This document shows positions 59,365 through 64,000 of a stretch of 64,000 nt of DNA, piece by piece. Under the pieces are notes generated by a model that saw nothing but the letters and a program-made list of their open reading frames with translations, had not been told where the DNA came from and searched no databases. The stretch comes from Rhizobium sp. Leaf262 (GTDB lineage Bacteria; Pseudomonadota; Alphaproteobacteria; Rhizobiales; Rhizobiaceae). The translations under genes were made by a program, and so were the position numbers. Location: the NCBI RefSeq assembly GCF_001422245.1, contig NZ_LMMM01000020.1:124001-188000 (forward strand). The letters run 5' to 3'. Numbering within the stretch: the stretch's first letter is position 1; the number at the start of each line of letters is the position of its first letter.

Positions 59365-60375
59365 TCACTTCATCTTTTTGCGGACGCGCGGGTCCAGAAC
59401 GCCGTAGAGAACATCCACCACGATGGAGGTGAAGACGAACAGCAGCGCAAACACCAGCGTCGTGCCCTGAATGACGGGATAATCGCGGTTCTTGATCGCC
59501 TCGAACATATATCGTCCGATACCCGGCCATGCGAAAATCGTTTCGGTCAGGATCGCGCCACCCAGCATTTCCGCAAATTTCAGACCGACGACAGTGATGG
59601 CTGGCAACAAAGAATTGCGCAATCCATGGCCCAGAATGACATCGGCACGGCGCAAGCCCTTGGCTTTGGCCGTGCGAATGAAATCCTCGCCCATCACTTC
59701 CAGCATAGTGTTGCGCACGAAGCGCCCAAGCGTCGCTCCGAGAAAGGCAGCCAGCACGGCGGTGGGCAGGATGAGGTGTTGCAGAGCGCTCCAAGCAGCA
59801 GCCCAATTGCCGGTGATAATGCCATCCAAAATGGCAAATCCCGTCACCGGTTCAGCAATGATGAAGGAACTCATGCGGCCCGAGACCGGCAGCCAGCCGA
59901 GATAGGTAGCGAACACCAATTGCAGGATCAGCGCCAGAAGAAAGGCGGGCATAGACACACCCACCAGCGAGACAACGCGGGTGATGTGGTCGAATGTCGA
60001 GTTCGGACGCGTGGCGGATAAAACGCCGATAGGAATGCCGATGATGATGGCAACGATGACGGCCAGAACCGAAAGCTCTATCGTGGCAGGCAGGCGTGTG
60101 AGAATTTCATGCGCCACCGGTTGTCCAGTTTTCAAGGATACGCCGAAATCGCCCTGCAACAGCCCCGTTACATAGTTGAAAAACTGAACGGGAAACGCCT
60201 GATCCAGATCCAGCTGCGCTCGCAGCGCATCAATCTGCTCCTGCGTCGCACCGGGGCCGAGCAAAGTCACTGCCGGATCGCCGGGAATGAACCGCACCAG
60301 CGAAAACACGATGACCAGCACGATACACATGACAGGTATCAAGGCGATCAACCGGCGTAGAATAAAACTGGCCAT
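59365..60375 (-). CDS. Peptide ABC transporter permease (DppB type)
   Basis: A 336-aa permease with six helices. It opens MASFILRRLIALIPVMCIVL and has RFIPGDPAVTLLGPGAT in the periplasmic loop, GDFGVSLKTGQPVAHEIL, and the EAA-type segment RTAKAKGLRRADVILGHGLRNSL: all characteristic of DppB/OppB. The start at 60375 is preceded by GGCAGGG; the upstream frame is not needed. It follows the exported binding protein by about 69 bp. Works with the DppC-type permease. Confidence 0.93.
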   Translation of the reverse strand: MASFILRRLIALIPVMCIVLVIVFSLVRFIPGDPAVTLLGPGATQEQIDALRAQLDLDQAFPVQFFNYVTGLLQGDFGVSLKTGQPVAHEILTRLPATIELSVLAVIVAIIIGIPIGVLSATRPNSTFDHITRVVSLVGVSMPAFLLALILQLVFATYLGWLPVSGRMSSFIIAEPVTGFAILDGIITGNWAAAWSALQHLILPTAVLAAFLGATLGRFVRNTMLEVMGEDFIRTAKAKGLRRADVILGHGLRNSLLPAITVVGLKFAEMLGGAILTETIFAWPGIGRYMFEAIKNRDYPVIQGTTLVFALLFVFTSIVVDVLYGVLDPRVRKKMK

Positions 60376-60443
60376 TCCCTGCCTACTCACATCATCGAAA
60401 AATGATCTGCACCGATTTCCCGCTGCAGATCGGCCTGGCGGCC

Positions 60444-62009
60444 TTACTTCTTGGAAACGCCCCAATATTCATTGAGTGGCGGCGCGCTGTTGACGACGAG
60501 ACCTTCGACATTGGCGCGCTGGAAGACGATCAGCTTGGGGCTGAAGAGATAGACGCCGGGAACGCGCTTGACGATTTCTTCCTGCACCTGATGATACAGC
60601 GCCGTGCGGGCCAGCACATCCACGGTCTGTTGGGCTTTCAGGATCAGATCGTCCAGCGCCTTGTCTTCCGGCATACGGAACGTCATGGCCGAGTTGGCAA
60701 GCGACGACAGATAGCCGATGGTGATATGCGCATCCGGATCGTTGTACCAGGGCTGGCGACCGTCAAGTGCTGCATCGAACTGGCCAGCGGTCTGAAGCGC
60801 ACGGTAGGCCGGAAACTCGGTCTGCTCGATGGTGGCGGTGATGCCGATATCGGCCAGATTGGCCTGCACGTAAGTGGCAACGGCTGCCCAGAGCGGACCC
60901 TGGAAGCTGTAGAGCTTCAACTGGATCGTGGAGGGATCGACTTTGGCTTCCGCAAGCAGCTTCTTCGATGTTTCAGGATCGTAGTTCGGCGCGAGATCCT
61001 TGATCTTCGGATCGAACGCCCAGCTGTTGGTGGTCAACGGACCATAGACGCGTTCGGCAGTTCCGCCGAAGACACCTTCAAGCAGGCCATCATAATCAAT
61101 GGCGTGGGCCACGGCCTGACGCACGCGGATATCCGCAAACGGGCCGTCTTTCTTGCTGTTGTTGAATTCCAGCTGGCGAATGATCTGGCTGGGCGCCTCG
61201 AGTATCTTCACATCGGCATTGGACTTGAGTGACGCGATGTCTTCAGCTGCAATGGCGGAAAGCTGGCCCTGCTGCTGCACGATATCGACGCCACCGCTTT
61301 CAAGCTCGAGACGACGGGTCGAAGCTTCCGGGATGACGCGGTAGATGATGCGTGAAAGCTTTGGCGCGCCACGGAAATAATCGGGGTTGGCTTCCAGAAC
61401 CACATTGGTATCGGCCTGCGCGCTCTTAAAAGCGAATGGGCCGGTGCCGACCGGGTTGGCAGCAAATTTGTCACCGAACTTCTCGACGGCAGCAGGGCTG
61501 ACGATGGCCGACTGTGGCTGCGCCAGAATGGAGAGGAAGGCCGGATATGGTTCGGTGAGGCTGATCTTGACTTCCGTGGGCGAGACGACCGCGATGTCCT
61601 TGATCAGACCGAAGGTCGCCTTGACGTAGGAATTGGTGGCCTTGGTGCGCTCCAGCGAGAATTTCACCGCAGCCGCATCGAAGGGCGTACCGTCCTGAAA
61701 CTTGACGCCTTCGCGGATCTTGAAGTCGAACTCCTTGCCATCGGCAGACACGGTCCAGCTGGACGCCAATCGGCCTTCCAGCTCCTTGAAGTCTGGCGCG
61801 GTCCAGGCAACCAGCGTATCGAAAACATTGAGAATGATCTCGCTGCCAATAGGCTCGGCCTTGTTGGTGCCGGGCTCCAGGCTGACGGGATCGGATGGAA
61901 CGGCGATGACAAGTGTTTTCAACTGGTCATCACTCTGCGCGTTGGCCGCGCCTGCAAACAGCGGAACAGCCAAAAAGGCTGCGGCGGCTAGTCCTTTAAA
62001 GAGTTTCAT
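60444..62009 (-). CDS. Peptide ABC transporter substrate-binding protein (family 5)
   Basis: A 521-aa periplasmic binding protein with signal peptide MKLFKGLAAAAFLAVPLFAG and cleavage near ANA-QSDD (residue 24). Family 5 markers: ADGKEFDFKIREGVKFQDGTPFDA, NPVGTGPFAF, FADIRVRQAVAHAIDYD and a C-terminal LNEYWGVSKK. It is the first gene of the leftward operon and lies 3' of a shared AT-rich operator. Ligand could be a peptide, opine or glutathione-like compound. Confidence 0.94.
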   Translation of the reverse strand: MKLFKGLAAAAFLAVPLFAGAANAQSDDQLKTLVIAVPSDPVSLEPGTNKAEPIGSEIILNVFDTLVAWTAPDFKELEGRLASSWTVSADGKEFDFKIREGVKFQDGTPFDAAAVKFSLERTKATNSYVKATFGLIKDIAVVSPTEVKISLTEPYPAFLSILAQPQSAIVSPAAVEKFGDKFAANPVGTGPFAFKSAQADTNVVLEANPDYFRGAPKLSRIIYRVIPEASTRRLELESGGVDIVQQQGQLSAIAAEDIASLKSNADVKILEAPSQIIRQLEFNNSKKDGPFADIRVRQAVAHAIDYDGLLEGVFGGTAERVYGPLTTNSWAFDPKIKDLAPNYDPETSKKLLAEAKVDPSTIQLKLYSFQGPLWAAVATYVQANLADIGITATIEQTEFPAYRALQTAGQFDAALDGRQPWYNDPDAHITIGYLSSLANSAMTFRMPEDKALDDLILKAQQTVDVLARTALYHQVQEEIVKRVPGVYLFSPKLIVFQRANVEGLVVNSAPPLNEYWGVSKK

Positions 62010-62250
62010 GGGCACGACCCTTTCGCGGTCTGATCGAGGCATTGGGCAGCCTCTGCTCGGCTTCATGCTATCAGTATAATCGCGGCTCGCGCCTGTGATA
62101 TTCCACGAAATATATCATCGCTTTTTAGACTGTAAAGGTGATCTGCAAGCAATTTGAACAAATAGCTAATATTGCTTATTCATTGTGCAAAAGAGGGAAT
62201 ATTATATTGCCTGCAGAGGAATTTGAGCAAAATCTGAGCGTCAGATATGC
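62010..62250. other. Intergenic region between sulfurtransferase and peptide ABC operon
   Basis: About 240 bp with no credible gene. It contains the leftward promoter and the candidate operator at 62098-62113. The part to 62250, between the operator and the sulfurtransferase stop, is AT-rich with no evident terminator. Confidence 0.5.
62098..62113. promoter_or_regulatory. AT-rich operator-like motif before the peptide ABC operon
   Basis: ATATTCCACGAAATAT, an imperfect palindrome (12 of 16 positions symmetric), 89-104 bp upstream of the exported binding-protein ATG. It differs at only two positions from the motif ATATTCTACGAGATAT in the divergent sulfurtransferase/OppD promoter, suggesting one regulator for both. 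The regulator is not visible in the window. Confidence 0.6.
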
Positions 62251-63108
62251 TCAGGCAGGATCGGCACCGGTGACGACAGGACGTGTTGGATCACAGACCC
62301 ATGCGGACCAAGACCCGGGATACATGGCCGCATCAATGCCAATTGAGGCAAGCGCCAGAACCGTATGCGCCGCCGACATTCCCGCCCCGCAATAGACCCC
62401 AACAGGCTTCCTGCCATCGGCACCCAGCACCCGATACATTTCGCGCAGGGTATCGCCATCGGTAAAATTTCCGTAGTCGGTGACATTGTCAGGCGCTGGA
62501 GCGCTCAAGGCATGGGGAATATGCCCACGGGGCGGCTGGCCGGGGGCGGCTTTCCCACCGATATAGTTGGGCCTGATACGCGCATCGAGAAGAACGCCAT
62601 CGGTCGCCAGCTTCAGCGCATCGTCAGCCCCAAGCTCGGCCATATGTCCCGGCGACAGAACGATATCGCTCGGCACCGGCTTCGTGATCTCCTCCGTCAC
62701 CGGCATATCCGCAGCGATCCATGCAGGAAAACCACCATCCAGCACCCGCACATCGGGCAGGCCTGCCCAACGCAAAACCCACCACGCACGCGCCGCCGTC
62801 ATGCTGCGGTCAGCATCATAGATGACAACAGTAGTGTCAGGCCACAAACCCCAGCTGCGTGCCTTGGCCTGAAGCTCTGCAATATCTGGCAGGGGTCTCT
62901 GCCCGCCTTCGACGCTCGCAGGGGACTGAAAATCAGTATAGGCTTGCGTATCTATCGCGCCTTTGATCCGCCGCCCGTTGAACGAGTTCTGGCCCGTATA
63001 AGGATTGATGGAATGCACGGCGATGACCGTGACATCCGCTCCGGCGGACAACATGTCTTGCAACTGAGCTGGCGTCAAAAGAACCGAGATGCGCGTCGTG
63101 TCAGTCAT
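62251..63108 (-). CDS. Thiosulfate/3-mercaptopyruvate sulfurtransferase (two rhodanese domains)
   Basis: A 285-aa protein with two rhodanese domains. The second carries the active-site Cys240 in VYCGAGMSA; the first lacks a cysteine at its loop, as usual. Sulfur from thiosulfate or mercaptopyruvate would be moved to an acceptor such as cyanide or a thiol. GGAGA lies six bases before the ATG at 63108. It is divergent from the OppD-type ATPase gene, and upstream of the peptide-type operon in the same direction. A sulfur-containing peptide or thiol compound is a possible shared substrate. Confidence 0.9.
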   Translation of the reverse strand: MTDTTRISVLLTPAQLQDMLSAGADVTVIAVHSINPYTGQNSFNGRRIKGAIDTQAYTDFQSPASVEGGQRPLPDIAELQAKARSWGLWPDTTVVIYDADRSMTAARAWWVLRWAGLPDVRVLDGGFPAWIAADMPVTEEITKPVPSDIVLSPGHMAELGADDALKLATDGVLLDARIRPNYIGGKAAPGQPPRGHIPHALSAPAPDNVTDYGNFTDGDTLREMYRVLGADGRKPVGVYCGAGMSAAHTVLALASIGIDAAMYPGSWSAWVCDPTRPVVTGADPA

Positions 63109-63195
63109 GGTGATCTCCGGATATACGGGCTGAAAGAGGTGTTCCTCTCTTACCATGGTAAAATCATCCATCTGGGAAATGATGACAAGCAATAA

Positions 63196-63223
63196 ATATC
63201 TCACGTAATATTCTACGAGATAT
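63196..63223. promoter_or_regulatory. Two overlapping copies of the AT-rich operator motif
   Basis: 63208-63223 reads ATATTCTACGAGATAT on the plus strand. 63196-63211 reads, on the minus strand, ATATTACGTGAGATAT, a related copy; the two overlap by four bases and together form a 9-bp inverted repeat (AAATATCTC ... GAGATATTT). They lie between the sulfurtransferase and OppD-type starts, 64-91 bp from the latter, a natural site for a dimeric or paired repressor. Confidence 0.6.
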
Positions 63224-63286
63224 TTTTATTGACATTCACCTGTCCGCAGGCTGCAATGTGGTTCTCAAGAGCCGGAGTATCGAAAT

Positions 63287-64000
63287 TTGACAGTTCTTTC
63301 GGTCGAAAATCTGACAACCGCATTTCGCCGCAATGGCATCTGGAACTCCGTGGTCAACGATGTGAGTTTCAGCATCGATGCCGGAGAAACGGTGGCGATC
63401 GTCGGCGAATCCGGTTCCGGCAAAAGCGTCACTGCCATGTCGATCATGCGGCTGCTGCCGGAACGCACATCGCGTGTGACCGGCACCGTCAGGCTTGGCG
63501 AAACCGACCTGCTGTCGCTGCCCGAGCGGCAGATGCAGGACATTCGCGGCAATGACATCGCCATGATTTTCCAAGAACCAATGACGTCACTCAACCCGGT
63601 CCTCTCCATAGGCCGCCAGATTGCCGAATCGATCATCCGGCATCGCGGCATTTCCAAAACAGAGGCGCGGGCGGAGACGGTGAGGCTCCTCGAGCGGGTG
63701 CGCATACCTGCGGCGTCCAGCCGTTTCGACGAATATCCGCACCAGCTTTCCGGCGGCATGCTTCAGCGCATCATGATTGCAATGGCGCTCGCCTGCCGTC
63801 CGAAGCTCTTGATCGCCGACGAGCCGACAACGGCGCTCGACGTCACCGTACAGGCCGAAATCCTGCAACTGATCAAATCCTTGCAGGATGAGGAGAACAT
63901 GGCCGTGCTCTTCATCACCCATGACATGGGTGTTGTGGCCGAGATTGCGGACCGGACCGTGGTCATGTTCCGCTCCCGAGCACTCGAAACCGGCAGGACC
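63287..64000 (+). CDS. Peptide ABC transporter ATP-binding protein (OppD/DppD type), partial
   Basis: 238 residues of an ATPase running off the window end. Walker [10 protein letters not shown]-loop region [17 protein letters not shown], signature [17 protein letters not shown], Walker [18 protein letters not shown]-loop FITHDMG. The start is TTG (63287) with CGGAG about nine bases upstream. Its partners are probably the DppB/DppC-type permeases on the left-going operon; a DppF-type ATPase may follow outside the window. Family assignment is certain. Confidence 0.93.
   Translation, partial: MTVLSVENLTTAFRRNGIWNSVVNDVSFSIDAGETVAIVGESGSGKSVTAMSIMRLLPERTSRVTGTVRLGETDLLSLPERQMQDIRGNDIAMIFQEPMTSLNPVLSIGRQIAESIIRHRGISKTEARAETVRLLERVRIPAASSRFDEYPHQLSGGMLQRIMIAMALACRPKLLIADEPTTALDVTVQAEILQLIKSLQDEENMAVLFITHDMGVVAEIADRTVVMFRSRALETGRT

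Noticed and set aside
59360-59806. N-terminal extension of the DppC-type permease
   Set aside because: The extension lies over the DppB-type gene and has no membrane-protein character; the DppC start at 59359 follows the stop directly.
1-64000. tRNA, rRNA, CRISPR, insertion sequence, phage or integron
   Set aside because: No cloverleaf-like gene, repeat-spacer array, transposase, integrase or long terminal inverted repeats were seen in reading either strand; short palindromes found are promoter or terminator size.

Overview
The window looks like a chromosomal or chromid-like segment of a Rhizobiaceae bacterium (Agrobacterium/Rhizobium type). The evidence is the density of solute-uptake operons (one TRAP, two sugar ABC, one polar amino-acid ABC and one oligopeptide-type ABC system), acid-sugar catabolic enzymes, FCD-type GntR and AraC regulators, and a moderately high G+C content. 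Base composition and gene packing look uniform by eye. I see no rRNA, tRNA, CRISPR array, insertion sequence or phage gene.

Layout. 1-2.8 kb: the end of a TRAP uptake operon (FAH-family hydrolase, DctQ-like and DctM-like permeases) with a candidate operator upstream. 3.0-11 kb: a small proline-rich protein, then a carbohydrate operon of sugar ABC transporter, gluconolactonase-like protein, mannonate dehydratase-like enzyme and an apparently cytoplasmic GH28 glycosidase. 11.1-13.3 kb: a lone RecF/SMC-type ATPase and a MipA-type outer membrane protein. 13.3-23.3 kb: a compact minus-strand run beginning with a two-component system, followed by a HAD phosphatase, class III aminotransferase, arginase-fold enzyme, two separate SMR-size transporters, fatty-acid desaturase, cysteine-nucleophile hydrolase, FemAB-like acyltransferase and cyclopropane fatty acid synthase. 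I do not recognise this combination; it is the best candidate for an undescribed system and suggests synthesis and movement of a modified amino- or acyl-lipid. 23.6-26.6 kb: pntAB transhydrogenase.

26.9-39.8 kb: a divergent acid-sugar locus. Leftward genes encode an enolase-superfamily dehydratase, IdnO-like and IdnD-like dehydrogenases and an AllA-like protein. Rightward genes encode the GntR regulator, a sugar ABC transporter, a 2-hydroxyacid dehydrogenase and an amino-acid ABC transporter. 40-41.7 kb: a formate/nitrite-type channel and a stand-alone EAL phosphodiesterase. 41.8-46.1 kb: a rutABCD pyrimidine-degradation operon without rutE/F/G, divergent from a pseudouridine kinase with an HTH domain. 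46.2-53.7 kb: small regulator-enzyme units (XRE-cupin/GNAT, cysteine synthase-like/AraC, AraC/SDR, and a hydrolase-thioesterase-aldo/keto reductase operon). 53.7-54.7 kb: a decayed FAD oxidoreductase.

54.7-64 kb: a peptide-type ABC operon ending in three unusual genes: a substrate-binding protein without signal peptide, a VOC protein and a NACHT-like NTPase fused to an FGE-sulfatase fold. A sulfurtransferase and a divergent OppD-type ATPase (cut by the window end) follow. Near-identical AT-rich motifs precede both the ABC operon and the sulfurtransferase/OppD promoters, suggesting one regulator controls both.

Start codons were chosen from Shine-Dalgarno spacing and ATGA/TGATG overlaps, so several genes are shorter than their longest open frame. 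Family assignments come from motif recognition only; no database search was possible.
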